Shown: piece by piece, positions 1 to 9,500 of the stretch
Position numbering within the stretch: position 1 is the first letter of the stretch
Layout of the letters: the number at the start of each line of letters is the position of its first letter
Assembly (NCBI GenBank): GCA_029884335.1
Contig: JAOUIA010000004.1
Span: 31,364 to 95,363 of the forward strand
Origin: Betaproteobacteria bacterium
GTDB lineage: Bacteria > Pseudomonadota > Gammaproteobacteria > Burkholderiales > Casimicrobiaceae
DNA: 64,000 bases
Direction of reading: 5' to 3'
Notes under the pieces: model-generated
Told to the model about the DNA's origin: nothing
Databases searched by the model: none
What the model saw: only the letters and a program-made list of their open reading frames with translations
Made by a program: the position numbers and the translations under genes

Positions 1-333
1 GCCGCACCCAGGGTCGCGCGCCAGGCGACGCTGCGTTTCCTGCGCCACTTCGGCATGGCCGATCCCGCGTTCCTGGACGAGCACCTCGACCGCGAGCCGC
101 TGCCCGCGCAGCGCGCGATCGAGGTCACCGACGTGGTGACGATCGCCAGCGACGACTTCGCCTTCGCGCGCGCCGTCGCGGGGCTCGACGTCATCCCGAA
201 GGGCGGCACGCTGCTCGCTCGCGACGGCGCGGTCGACGTGACGACGCCCTACGACGACTGCGTGCTGATCATGCCCACGCGCAAGCCGCGCAAGGGCGAG
301 ACGGCGGTACGGCTCGGGCGGTACGTCGGTTGA
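1..333 (+). CDS. Succinylglutamate desuccinylase/aspartoacylase family protein (3' part)
   Basis: Only the last 110 codons are present; the frame is open from base 1 and ends at TGA 331-333. The visible part matches the C-terminal domain of the AstE/AspA zinc deacylase family, seen in the closing stretch TTPYDDCVLIMPT and then KGETAVRLGRYV. The N-terminal zinc-binding domain lies outside the window, so neither the metal ligands nor the substrate can be read. It converges with the cyclase gene on the other strand. The family call rests on the C-terminal pattern alone. Confidence 0.6.
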   Translation, partial: AAPRVARQATLRFLRHFGMADPAFLDEHLDREPLPAQRAIEVTDVVTIASDDFAFARAVAGLDVIPKGGTLLARDGAVDVTTPYDDCVLIMPTRKPRKGETAVRLGRYVG

Positions 334-364
334 CGCGGCAGGCGCGGCGCCGCGACCGCGCGAT

Positions 365-380
365 CGCGCCGGCCGGCGCG
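365..380. terminator. Possible hairpin between convergent genes
   Basis: A perfect 16-base palindrome, CGCGCCGGCCGGCGCG, lies in the 70-base gap between the converging stop codons at 333 and 404. There is no T-run on either side, so its role as a terminator is only inferred from position. Confidence 0.25.
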
Positions 381-403
381 AGCCCAAGGCGGCGTCCGTC
401 GGC

Positions 404-1489
404 TTAGCGCGGACCGGACGTCTCGCCCCGCAGGCGATACAGGCGGCGCTTGCCGAACCCGCGCAGCTCCGCCTCTTCGCGCTCCTCCAGCAGGAACTCG
501 CTCTGCAGCAGCGGGACCATCGTCTCGCACAGCGTGATCTCCATCGGGCCCGAGTGCGCCTCCAACCGGGCGGCGAGGTTCACGCCGGGGCCGAAGATGT
601 CGTAGAGGAACTTCTGCGCACCCACGATCGAGCCGATCACCGGCCCCGAGTTGATGCCGATGCGGCAGCGCCACTGGCTCGACTGGCCCTGGTTGCGACG
701 CTCTAGGTAGCGCACCATGCGCAGCGCCGAGCGGGCGATGTTGGCGGCGTGGTCGGCCGCGGGGTCCGGGACGCCGGACACGGCCATGTAGGCGTCGCCG
801 ATCGTCTTGATGCGCTCGCAGCCGAACTGCTCGACGATGCGGTCGAACGCGGTGAACAGGTCGTTCAGCTCGGCAATCAACGCGGAGGGGTCCTGCGCGA
901 CGCTCATCTCGGTGAAGCCGACGAAGTCGAGCATCAGCACCGAACACTCGTCGAAGCGCTGCGGCGTGCTGACGCCGATCGCCTTGATCTCCTCGAACAC
1001 GCGCCGCGGCATGATGTTGAGCAGGAGGCGCTCCGCCCGCTCCTTTTCGCGGCGCAGCTCGCGCTCGTTCCTCTCGAGCATCTTCGCGTAGGACTCCATC
1101 ATGTACTCGAGCTCCTTGAGCTTCGAGACGTTGTTCGCCTCGACCACCAGGAAGCGCCGCCCGCCGAAGGTCTGGCCGGAGACCCGCAGCGCTATCGCCG
1201 CGGCGCGCCGCTTGACCTTGAGCTCGAGCTCCGCCTGGCGGGTCTCGCCCTCGCCCATCGTCGCACCGAGCGACGCCCAGTCGAGGCCCGGCACGCTCGC
1301 CATCGCGGCGTCGAAATCGGTGTCGCCGAGCCACTCCTCGAGGCGCCGGTTGATCAGCAGCGGCACCCGGCTCTCGGCGTCGATGATCGCGAGCCCGATC
1401 TCGGTTGACTGGAGCAGGGTTCGCCCCAGCCGCACGAACTCGGGAGCGTCGGCCGCGATGGCCGGCCGGTCAGTTCCGGGTGATGACAT
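404..1489 (-). CDS. Class III adenylyl cyclase with N-terminal PAS-like sensor
   Basis: Predicted to make cAMP from ATP in the cytoplasm. The 361-residue protein has a PAS-like region (about residues 20-120), a charged signalling helix (about 125-165) ending in LLLNIMP, and a cyclase catalytic domain (about 185-350). One metal-binding Asp is in MLDFVGFTEM. The specificity positions are Lys in IKTIGDAYM and Asp in YDIFGPGVN, the pair typical of adenylyl rather than guanylyl cyclases; the transition-state Asn/Arg are in VNLAARLE. The start at 1489 is chosen because it overlaps the upstream globin gene by 20 bases; an ATG at 1516 would extend it further into the globin gene. The coupling suggests a haem-sensor/cAMP module (inference). 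Confidence 0.85.
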   Translation of the reverse strand: MSSPGTDRPAIAADAPEFVRLGRTLLQSTEIGLAIIDAESRVPLLINRRLEEWLGDTDFDAAMASVPGLDWASLGATMGEGETRQAELELKVKRRAAAIALRVSGQTFGGRRFLVVEANNVSKLKELEYMMESYAKMLERNERELRREKERAERLLLNIMPRRVFEEIKAIGVSTPQRFDECSVLMLDFVGFTEMSVAQDPSALIAELNDLFTAFDRIVEQFGCERIKTIGDAYMAVSGVPDPAADHAANIARSALRMVRYLERRNQGQSSQWRCRIGINSGPVIGSIVGAQKFLYDIFGPGVNLAARLEAHSGPMEITLCETMVPLLQSEFLLEEREEAELRGFGKRRLYRLRGETSGPR

Positions 1490-1829
1490 ATCCGGCGCGC
1501 GCCTCGATGTCCGCAATCACGTTCGTCACGTCCCGCGGCGACACGCCGTGGGCGAGCAGGCTCGCCCCCAGCTGCTCCTTCATCGCATCGAATGCCGCCC
1601 GGTCGATGTTCAGGCGGGCGTGGATCTGCCGCAATGCCTCGTTCGAGTAGCTCGCCGGACCGCCGAGCATCGATGCGATGAACTTGGTCTGGTGGTCGAC
1701 GAGGCGGCGCATGTCCACGTCGTCGAAGTAGGGGGCCAGGATGTCGCTGTCCAGCACCCGATCGTAGAAGTCGGACACGATCCTGCTGACCGCCGCGAAA
1801 CCTCCGAGCTCGTCAAAAAGCGCTGCCAT
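1470..1829 (-). CDS. Truncated haemoglobin, group I (HbN type)
   Basis: A 119-residue 2-on-2 globin that would bind haem and O2 or NO. Tyr of the B helix is in VSDFYDRVL, the FDDVDM motif follows, and the proximal His is most likely the one in IHARLNI. The length fits the family (115-125). It is the first gene of a two-gene unit: its last 20 bases overlap the start of the adenylyl cyclase, so the two are probably translated together. Group I globins usually detoxify NO or carry O2; a sensing role for the neighbouring cyclase is an inference from the overlap. Confidence 0.85.
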   Translation of the reverse strand: MAALFDELGGFAAVSRIVSDFYDRVLDSDILAPYFDDVDMRRLVDHQTKFIASMLGGPASYSNEALRQIHARLNIDRAAFDAMKEQLGASLLAHGVSPRDVTNVIADIEARAGYVITRN

Positions 1830-2142
1830 TCGATCTCCCCGAAGTGCCCGAAGTGCCGCGCCGCGCCCCCGGAGTTGTCGCTATGCGGGGCCGTTCCCGC
1901 GGCGCCGCTGCGGCGGGCGCGGAAGGACCCGGAGGAGTGATTCAAGATACGCGCGCGGGCGAGACGGGTCAACGCCCCGTCGCGTCATCGGCGGGAAAGC
2001 ACAATGCGTGTCGAACTGCCCGAGTCGCCGCGTACCGGGGCGACGAGGCGTCGCTGCGGGGCCGCGGCCGCCACGCGCGCGGCTCCTGCACGGCCGATGG
2101 GGAGCGCGCGGCGCACGCGCGCCGGCCGCGAGACGACGCCGG
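1830..2142. other. Gene-free stretch upstream of the globin
   Basis: About 313 bases between the start of the globin gene and the end of the duplicated protein gene, both leftward. It must hold the globin promoter, but I see no convincing -35/-10 pair. Reading frames here have the amino-acid make-up of random GC-rich DNA and I do not call a gene. Confidence 0.4.
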
Positions 2143-2964
2143 TCAGCCTCGCGCAGCCAGCGCCGCGGCGACGTCGCGCAGCGACGCGCCGGAACGCGCG
2201 CCGAACGCCGCGAGCGGCGCGTTGACGCGCGAGAGGACCCCGGTCGCCCACATCGAGCGCGCGTCGCCGATGCGCGCGCTGCGGAAGTCGACGGTGCCCG
2301 CCGGCACGTTGCGGGCCGCGAGCGCAGGCAGCCGCGTCGTGCCCGCCTCGTCCCGGCCGATGCCGGCATCGTGGAAGAACGCCGCGCGCGCGTCGACCGA
2401 CAACGCGCTCGCCGGGTCGCCGCCGTGCAGACCTCCGTGCGAGCCGATGACGAGCACCCGGCCCGCATCGCCCGGTTCGACAAGGCCGATCGAATCGAGG
2501 CCGATCACCGACGGCGCGCCGTCGCCCGCCGCCCGCAGCGCGTGGCGGCCGTCACTCGGGCAGGGTTGCGGCTCGTCGACGGCCGCGGGCACGGCCGCGC
2601 GCAGCAGCTGCGCGGCGTGCGCGCAACCCTGTCCTGGCGTGACGCCGAGAGCGCGCGCCTGCGCGTTGGCGCGGCTGACGCGGCCGCGCGCGAGGCTGTC
2701 GGCCGCATCGCCGATGCGCGCGGAGTCGTGCGAGACCGCGGCCGCCGCCACGCCGCGCGCCTCGAGCCACGCGAGGCCGGCCACCCCGGCTTCGTCGCAG
2801 CCAATGCCGGCGTCGTTGAACACCGCGGCGCGCACTTGCGCGTGCGCGGCGTAGCGCGCCGCGATCACCCCGCCGTGCGACCCGGCGACGAGCACGCAGC
2901 CCGCGTGCGCGGCCGACAGCGCGGTGACGGAGTCGGCAAGCAGGATCGGCGCCGCGGACGTCAT
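2143..2964 (-). CDS. Internally duplicated protein of unknown function
   Basis: I do not recognise this 273-residue protein. It consists of two copies of one domain of about 120 residues (roughly 5-125 and 150-273). Each copy has the series VLVxGSHGG (residues 24-32 and 170-178), A(V/F)F(N/H)DAGIGxDEAG (about 47-60 and 195-208), SARIGDA (81-87 and 229-235) and (V/L)SRxN near 96-100 and 244-248. The Gly-Ser-His-Gly-Gly and Asp-Ala-Gly-Ile-Gly blocks look like a ligand or active site, one per half. There is no signal peptide or membrane segment. Its ATG overlaps the stop of the TRAP receptor gene by four bases (ATGA), so the two are coupled and may act on the same substrate. Function is not assigned. 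Confidence 0.75.
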   Translation of the reverse strand: MTSAAPILLADSVTALSAAHAGCVLVAGSHGGVIAARYAAHAQVRAAVFNDAGIGCDEAGVAGLAWLEARGVAAAAVSHDSARIGDAADSLARGRVSRANAQARALGVTPGQGCAHAAQLLRAAVPAAVDEPQPCPSDGRHALRAAGDGAPSVIGLDSIGLVEPGDAGRVLVIGSHGGLHGGDPASALSVDARAAFFHDAGIGRDEAGTTRLPALAARNVPAGTVDFRSARIGDARSMWATGVLSRVNAPLAAFGARSGASLRDVAAALAARG

Positions 2965-3998
2965 CGCGGCGGCGCGCCGGCCACCGCGCGCTCGGCCGCC
3001 TCGACCACCTCCGCGCCGACCGTGGCGCGCCAGCGCACGTCCGCCTCGCGTGCCGCAGTGCGAAACGCCTGCTGGCCCGCGCCGGTCAGGCGCAGCACGC
3101 TCGCCCCCCGCGCGGCCAGCTGCCGCAGCGCCGCCTGCTCTGCCTCGAGCGCCTTCGTCTCCGCGATCGCGCGCTCCGCCGCGGCCTGCGCGCGTTCACG
3201 CTGCGCCGGCGACCACGCCGACCACACCGCCGAGCGCACCGCGAACACCATCGCGTCGCCGATCCCGCCGAGGTCGGTGACGTGGCGCTGCCCGCGCACG
3301 ACCACGCGGGCGGCCGCGAGCGCGCTCGGCAGCCCCTCCTGCCCGTCGAGACTGCCGGCGGCGAATGCGGCCTGCGCCTCCACGAAAGGCAACGACTGCG
3401 GGACCGCGCCCAGCGCGCGCAGCACGTCCTGCAGCAGCGGCGAGGCGGTCGCGCGCAGGCGCAGCCCGGCGACGTCCTCGGGCGCGCGGATCGGCCGCAC
3501 GCGGTTGGCGATCTCGCGATAGCCGAGCGGCGCGAGCGCGACCAGGTGCGCGCCCGCCGCGGCCACGCGCGCGCGCAGCAACTCGCGCAAGCCCGCGTCC
3601 CGCGCCATCGCGGCGAGCTGCGCGTCCTCGGGCGCGATCCACGGCAGCGCGAAAACGCCGAGAGCGGGAACCTGCAGCGACCACTGCAGCGCCGAGCCCG
3701 CCGCGAGGTCCGCGCGCGCTTCCTTCAGCGCGGCAAACTCGCGGCCCGGATCGCGTTCCGCAAGGCTGGCGCCGGGGTGCAGCTTCACCGCGATTGCGCC
3801 CTCGCCCGGCTCGGCGAGCAACTCGCCCCAGCGCGCGGCCGCCTTGCCGAGCGGTAGCACCGGGCCGACCGCTACCGAGAGCTTCAGCTCCGCGCCGGCC
3901 TCCTGCGCGACGACGTGCGGCGCAGGCGCGCCTGCCAGCACGGCACCGAGCGTGCACAGCAACAACAGCCGTCGCCGGAACGGTTGCGTCGGTCGCAT
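2961..3998 (-). CDS. TRAP transporter solute receptor, DctP family
   Basis: A 345-residue periplasmic binding protein with a cleavable signal peptide (RRRLLLLCTLGAVLAG, then a hydrophobic stretch to about residue 31). DctP-family features include the body with FALPWIAPEDAQ, the conserved Arg in PEDVAGLRLRATAS and the QEGLPSALAAARV segment. DctP proteins deliver organic acids to a DctQ/DctM permease, but neither permease gene is adjacent. Here the receptor follows comEC by 44 bases and is coupled to the duplicated unknown protein, so it may be an orphan receptor that works with a distant permease or with its neighbour. The family call is good; the ligand is unknown. Confidence 0.8.
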   Translation of the reverse strand: MRPTQPFRRRLLLLCTLGAVLAGAPAPHVVAQEAGAELKLSVAVGPVLPLGKAAARWGELLAEPGEGAIAVKLHPGASLAERDPGREFAALKEARADLAAGSALQWSLQVPALGVFALPWIAPEDAQLAAMARDAGLRELLRARVAAAGAHLVALAPLGYREIANRVRPIRAPEDVAGLRLRATASPLLQDVLRALGAVPQSLPFVEAQAAFAAGSLDGQEGLPSALAAARVVVRGQRHVTDLGGIGDAMVFAVRSAVWSAWSPAQRERAQAAAERAIAETKALEAEQAALRQLAARGASVLRLTGAGQQAFRTAAREADVRWRATVGAEVVEAAERAVAGAPPR

Positions 3999-4042
3999 CG
4001 GGTCATGCTAGCAAACCCCGGCCCGACCGCGCGCGGTTCGCA

Positions 4043-6487
4043 TCAGGGCGGGTCGTGCCAGTAGCGCGGCGCCCGCTCGCGCTCGGCGAGCGGCGGCCCC
4101 GGTCCCGGCGCGTCGAACCGGAACGTCAGCGCGCCGAGTCGATCGGTGCGATGCACCGCGGCGCCGCGCCGCACGTACCGCTCGACGACGTCGGCCCGCG
4201 GATGGCCGAAGCGGTTGCGGTGTCCGACCGTGAACACGACGTCGCGCGCGCCGACCGCGGCGACGAACGCGGGCGTGGACGACGTGCGGCTGCCGTGGTG
4301 CGGGGCGAGCAGCAGGTCCGCCGGCAGCCGCTCGCGCGAGTCGAGCAGGAGCGCCATCTCGCTCACCGCCTCGACGTCGCCGGCGAGCAGCGCGACGCCG
4401 TGCGCGCCCGCCACGCGCACGACGCAGGAGAGGTCGTTCGCCTTGCGCGTCGGGTCGTCGTAATGCCGCGGCTCGGGGAAGAGCACGTCGAAGCGCACGC
4501 CGTCCCACTGCCACTTCTGGCCGCGCTCGCAGCGCAGGTGCGCGCCGCGCTCGCGCTGGCGTTCGACGGCCGGGTGCGCGTCGTCGAGCGAGGACAGCAG
4601 CGAGCCCACCGGCGTCTGCTGCAGCACCGAAAGCGCGCCGCCGGCGTGGTCGAGGTCGCGGTGGGAGACGACCATCGTGTCGATCGACCGCAATCCCGCC
4701 GCGCGCAGCACCGGCACGACCACGCGCGAGCCCGCGTCCGCCGACTCGTTCCAGCGCGGCCCGGTGTCGTAGAGCAGGACGTGCGCGTGCGTCGCCACGA
4801 CGACGGCGGTGCCCTGCCCCACGTCGAGGACGACGACGCGGAATGCGCCGGGAGGCGGTCGCGGCGGCACCAGCAGGACCAGCGGCAGCATCGACGCGAG
4901 CCCGAGCCAGCGCCCCGGCACGCCGCGCGGCGCGAGCGCCAGCGCGACACCGAAGGCCGCGAACGGCAGCGCCGCCGGCAGCGGCCTGTGCTGCGCCCAC
5001 GCCGCGCCGGGCGCCTGCGCGAGCGGCTCCAGCACCTGCATCAGGAGTCCCAGCAGCGCGTTTGCGGCGGGCCAGAGCGGCAGCGGCGCGACGAGCGCGG
5101 CAGCCAGCGTGACCGGCACGATGGCGAACGTCACCGCGGGAATCGCGATCGCGTTGGCAAGCGGCCCGACGATCGACACCTGCCCGAACAGCAGCAGCGT
5201 GAGCGGCACCAGGCCCACCGTGATCGCCCACTGCGCGCGCGCCGCGTCGGCGAGCGAGCGCGAGGCGCGTCGCAGGAGGCCCCCGCCACGCGCGACCTCC
5301 GGCAAGCGCGCGCTCCCCGCGTAGATCAGCACGCCCACGGCCAGGAACGACAGCCAGAATCCTGGGCCGAGAACCGCCCAGGGGTCGATCGCCAGCACGA
5401 CCGCAAGCGCGGCGAGCCAGATCGCGTAGCCGCTGCCGGGGCGCGCGGCCCACAGGCCGAGCGTGGCCATCGCGAGCATGTACAGCGTGCGCTGCGCCGG
5501 CACCTCGGCGCCGGCGAGGAGCACGTAGCCCGTCGACGCAGCCAGTCCGACGAGTGCCGCGACCTTGCGTGCCGGGACGCGCGTGGTGAGGCGCGCGGAG
5601 CGCCGCGCCAGCGCGTAGGCCAGCCCTCCTGCGAGCAGCGCGAACACGGTCACGTGCAGCCCGCTGACCGACACCAGGTGCCCGGTGCCGGTGCGATTGA
5701 ACACTGCCCACTGCGCCTCGGCGATGCCCGACTGGTCGCCGATCGCCAGCGCCACCAGCACGCCCGCGAGCGGCGAATCGGGCAGCGCGGCGTGGACGCG
5801 TTCGCGCATCCGCTCGCGCAGGCGCTGCACGTGGTCGAGCGGCCGGCCGGCGAAGGCGTCGACGCGGCGGTTGCCCTCGTCCACGCGCACGTAGCCGGTC
5901 GCGCGCAGCCCGCGCTCGAGCAGCCACGCCTCGAGATCGAAGCCGCCGGGGTTCGCGAGCCCGTGCGGTCGCTGCAACCTCACGACGAGCTGCCAGCGCT
6001 CGCCCGCGCGGACCTGTGGGGCGACCACGCCCCGTTCGGCGTCGGGAAACCCCACGACCCACGCGAGCGAGATGCGGCGCGGCACGCGCGCGCCCTCGGT
6101 GAGCACACTCTCGACGGCGAGCGCGAAGCGCACGCCGCGCTCGGTCGCGCGCGGCAGGTCGTCGACCACGCCGGCCACGGTCACGTCCTCGCCCTCCCAC
6201 TCGGGAGGCAGCGCGTCGGCGAGGCGCAGTTCGGCACGCCACGCGGCATAGGTCACGCCGGCGAGCACGCAGGCTGCCAACGCGACCGCGCGAAGGGCGA
6301 TGCGGCTGCGCCAGCCCTGGGGCTGCATCGCGGCCCCGCCCGCGAGCAGGGCCATCGTGCCCGCGAGCGGCCACCACGCCGGACGCGGCAGCGCGGCGAA
6401 CGTCTGCAGCAGGCCGACGCCGAAGCACCACGCGGCAAGTCCGCCGGGGACCGGAAGCGGATACGCGGCAGCGGGCTGGCGGGGCAT
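4043..6487 (-). CDS. comEC: ComEC/Rec2 DNA-uptake channel
   Basis: An 814-residue inner-membrane protein for DNA uptake in natural transformation. The N-terminal third holds several membrane segments and an OB-like soluble region. The competence core (about residues 225-480) includes ALAIGDQSGI and GTGHLVSVSGLHV. The C-terminal metallo-beta-lactamase-like domain begins at VVLDVGQGTAVVV and carries YDTGP and VSHRDLDHAGG (metal-binding HxxDH-like). Length fits the proteobacterial family. The start at 6487 (MPRQPAAAYPLP) is preceded closely by the divergent putA start at 6569, so the 81-base gap must serve both genes. Minor pilins elsewhere in the window fit a competence role. Confidence 0.9.
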   Translation of the reverse strand: MPRQPAAAYPLPVPGGLAAWCFGVGLLQTFAALPRPAWWPLAGTMALLAGGAAMQPQGWRSRIALRAVALAACVLAGVTYAAWRAELRLADALPPEWEGEDVTVAGVVDDLPRATERGVRFALAVESVLTEGARVPRRISLAWVVGFPDAERGVVAPQVRAGERWQLVVRLQRPHGLANPGGFDLEAWLLERGLRATGYVRVDEGNRRVDAFAGRPLDHVQRLRERMRERVHAALPDSPLAGVLVALAIGDQSGIAEAQWAVFNRTGTGHLVSVSGLHVTVFALLAGGLAYALARRSARLTTRVPARKVAALVGLAASTGYVLLAGAEVPAQRTLYMLAMATLGLWAARPGSGYAIWLAALAVVLAIDPWAVLGPGFWLSFLAVGVLIYAGSARLPEVARGGGLLRRASRSLADAARAQWAITVGLVPLTLLLFGQVSIVGPLANAIAIPAVTFAIVPVTLAAALVAPLPLWPAANALLGLLMQVLEPLAQAPGAAWAQHRPLPAALPFAAFGVALALAPRGVPGRWLGLASMLPLVLLVPPRPPPGAFRVVVLDVGQGTAVVVATHAHVLLYDTGPRWNESADAGSRVVVPVLRAAGLRSIDTMVVSHRDLDHAGGALSVLQQTPVGSLLSSLDDAHPAVERQRERGAHLRCERGQKWQWDGVRFDVLFPEPRHYDDPTRKANDLSCVVRVAGAHGVALLAGDVEAVSEMALLLDSRERLPADLLLAPHHGSRTSSTPAFVAAVGARDVVFTVGHRNRFGHPRADVVERYVRRGAAVHRTDRLGALTFRFDAPGPGPPLAERERAPRYWHDPP

Positions 6488-6568
6488 CGATGCCCAGCAT
6501 GCGGCCAGCGCGCACCGGCCCGCACTCGGCCGTCTGGTCGAGGTGCTCGCGGTGTAGAGTGCGGGCCC

Positions 6569-9500
6569 ATGCCTGCTCGCGCGCATGCTCCCCGGCCGAC
6601 GGTCGCCCGGCTCGCCAGGCCGCAGGGCGCGCTGCGCGATGCGATCGGCGCAGCCTCGCGCGCCCCGGAAGCGCAGGTCGTCGCCTCGCTCCTCGACGCC
6701 GCCACGCTCGACGACGCCGGCCGGCGCCGAGCCCGCGAGCTGGCGAAGTCGCTGGCAACGCAGGTCCGCGCGGCGAAGCGCGAAGCGGCCGGCGCCGAGG
6801 CCCTCGTGCAGGCCTACGCGCTCTCCTCCGCGGAAGGCGTCGCGCTCATGTGCCTCGCCGAGGCGCTGCTGCGCATTCCCGACGCGGACACCGCCGACGC
6901 GCTGATCCGCGACAAGCTCGCGCGCGGCGACTGGCGCTCGCACGCCGCGCTCGCCGACTCGCTGTTCGTCAACGCGGCGTCGTGGGGGCTCGTCGTCACC
7001 GGCAGGCTGGTGGGCGGCGCGCCGGACGCGGGAGCGCTCGAGCGCGCGCTCACCGAGTCGCTGGCGCGGCTGGGCGAGCCGGTGATCCGCGCGGCGATGC
7101 GCGCGGCGATGCGCTTCCTCGGCGAGCAGTTCGTGCTCGGCGAGACGATTCCGCAGGCGCTCGAGCGCGCGAAGCTGCGCGAGGCGCGCGGCTTCCGCCA
7201 CTCGTTCGACATGCTGGGCGAGGCGGCGCTCACCGCGGAGGACGCATCGCGCTACCAGGCTGCGTACGTGGGCGCGATGCACGCGGTCGGCACGGCCGCC
7301 GCAGGGCGCGGCGTGCGCGCCGGCCCCGGCCTGTCGGTGAAGCTCTCGGCGCTGCACCCGCGCTTCGCGCGCTCGCAACGCGAGCGCGTGATGGCCGAGC
7401 TGGTGCCGCGCCTCGCCGAGCTCGCGACGCTGGCGAAGCGCTACGACGTCGGCCTGGCCATCGACGCCGAGGAGGCCGACCGGCTGGATCTCACGCTCGA
7501 CGTCATCGAGGCGCTCGCGCGCGACGCCAGCCTGGCTGGCTGGGACGGGCTGGGTGTGGTCGTGCAGGCCTACCAGAAGCGCGCCGCCGCGCTCGTCGAC
7601 TGGGTTCTTGCGCTCGCGCGCGCGAACGGCCGGCGGATGACCGTTCGCCTGGTCAAGGGCGCGTACTGGGACGCCGAGATCAAGCGCGCGCAGGTCGACG
7701 GCCACGACGACTACCCGGTGTTCACGCGCAAGGCGCACACCGACGTCGCCTATCTCGCCTGCGCGCGCAAGCTCCTCGCGCACCGCGACCTCCTGTTCCC
7801 GCAGTTCGCCACGCACAATGCCGCCACACTCGCCGCCGTGGCGGAACTCGCCGGCGACCGCGAGGGCTACGAGTTCCAGTGCCTGCACGGCATGGGCGAG
7901 GCGCTCTACGACCACGTGACGGGGCCGGGGACGCCCGGCCTTCCCTGCCGCATCTACGCGCCGGTCGGCACGCACGCGACGCTGCTCGCCTACCTCGTGC
8001 GCCGCCTGCTCGAGAACGGCGCCAACACGTCGTTCGTCCACCAGGTCGCCGACCCGTCGGTCGACATCGCCGCGCTGGTCGCCGATCCCGTCGACGCGGC
8101 GCGCGCCAGTGCGGGCTCGCCGCACCCGCGCATCGCGCTGCCGGCAAACCTCTACGCGGACCGGCGCAACTCGCGCGGCATCGATCTCGCCGACGAGCAC
8201 GCGCTCGCGCGCCTCGAGGCGGCGCTGCGCGAGGCAGCCGGGCAGCGCTACGCCGCGACGCCCTGCGTCGACGGTCGCCCGAGCGGCGACGCGACGCTGC
8301 GGCCCGTGCGCAGCCCGGCGGACCGCGCGGTCACCGTCGGCTACGTCGCCGACGCCTCGCCGCGCGACGTCGACGCCGCGCTTGCCGCCGCCGACACGCG
8401 CGGACGGGCGTGGGGCGAGCGGAGGGCGGCCGATCGCGCCGACGTGCTCGACCGCGCCGCCGAACTGATCGAGGCCAACGTGGCGCGCTTCGTCCACCTC
8501 GCGGTGCACGAGGCGGGCAAGACCATCCACAACGCGGTGGGCGAAGTGCGCGAAGCTGCGGACTTCTGCCGCTACTACGCCGCGCAGATCCGCCGCACGC
8601 CGCCGGCCGCGCCGCTCGGCCCGATCGTCGCCATCAGCCCGTGGAACTTCCCGCTGGCGATCTTCGTGGGCCAGGTCGCGGGGGCGCTCGCCGCCGGCAA
8701 CCCGGTCCTCGCCAAGCCGGCCGAGCAGACGCCGTTGATCGCGCTGGAGGCCTTGCGCCTGCTGCATGCGGCCGGCGTGCCGCCCGCCGCGCTGCACCTG
8801 CTGCCCGGCGCCGGCGAGACCGTCGGCGCGGCGCTCGTCGCGGATGCGCGCACCGCGGGCGTGGCGTTCACCGGGTCGACGCTCGCGGCCGCGCACATCC
8901 ACCGCGCGCTGGCCGAGCGCGGGAACGTGCCGCTCATCGCCGAGACCGGCGGCCAGAACGCGATGATCGTGGACGCCTCGGCGCTGCCCGAGCAGGCCGT
9001 GCACGACGCGATCGCCTCCGCGTTCGACAGCGCCGGCCAGCGCTGCTCGGCGCTGCGCATCCTCTGCGTGCAGGACACGATCGCCGAGCGCGTGATCGCG
9101 ATGCTCGCCGGCGCGATGGCCGAGCTCGCGGTCGGTCATCCGGCCGCGCTGGCCACCGACGTCGGGCCGATCATCGACGAGCGCTCGAAGCGCGCGCTCG
9201 ACGCGCACCTCGCGCGCATGGACCGCCAGGCGCGGCGCATCGCGACGGCCCCGCTGGACGAGGCGGTCGCCGCGCGCGGCCCCTATCTCGCCCCGGTCGC
9301 CTTCGAGATTGCGGACATCGACGTGCTGGAGGGCGAAGTGTTCGGACCGGTGCTGCACGTCCTGCGCTGGAAGCACGGCGAGCTCGACGCGCTCCTCGAC
9401 GCGATCGACGCGACCGGGTACGCGTTGACGCTCGGCGTGCACAGCCGCATCGACGCGACGGTCGATCGCGTCGTGGCGCGCAGCCGCGCGGGCAACGTCT

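Noticed and set aside
3365..6568. Very long open rightward frame opposite dctP and comEC, running into putA
   Set aside because: It is Arg/Ala/Pro-rich with no domain and is antisense to the clear comEC gene; long stop-free frames are expected in GC-rich DNA. Only the part from 6569 (putA) is real.
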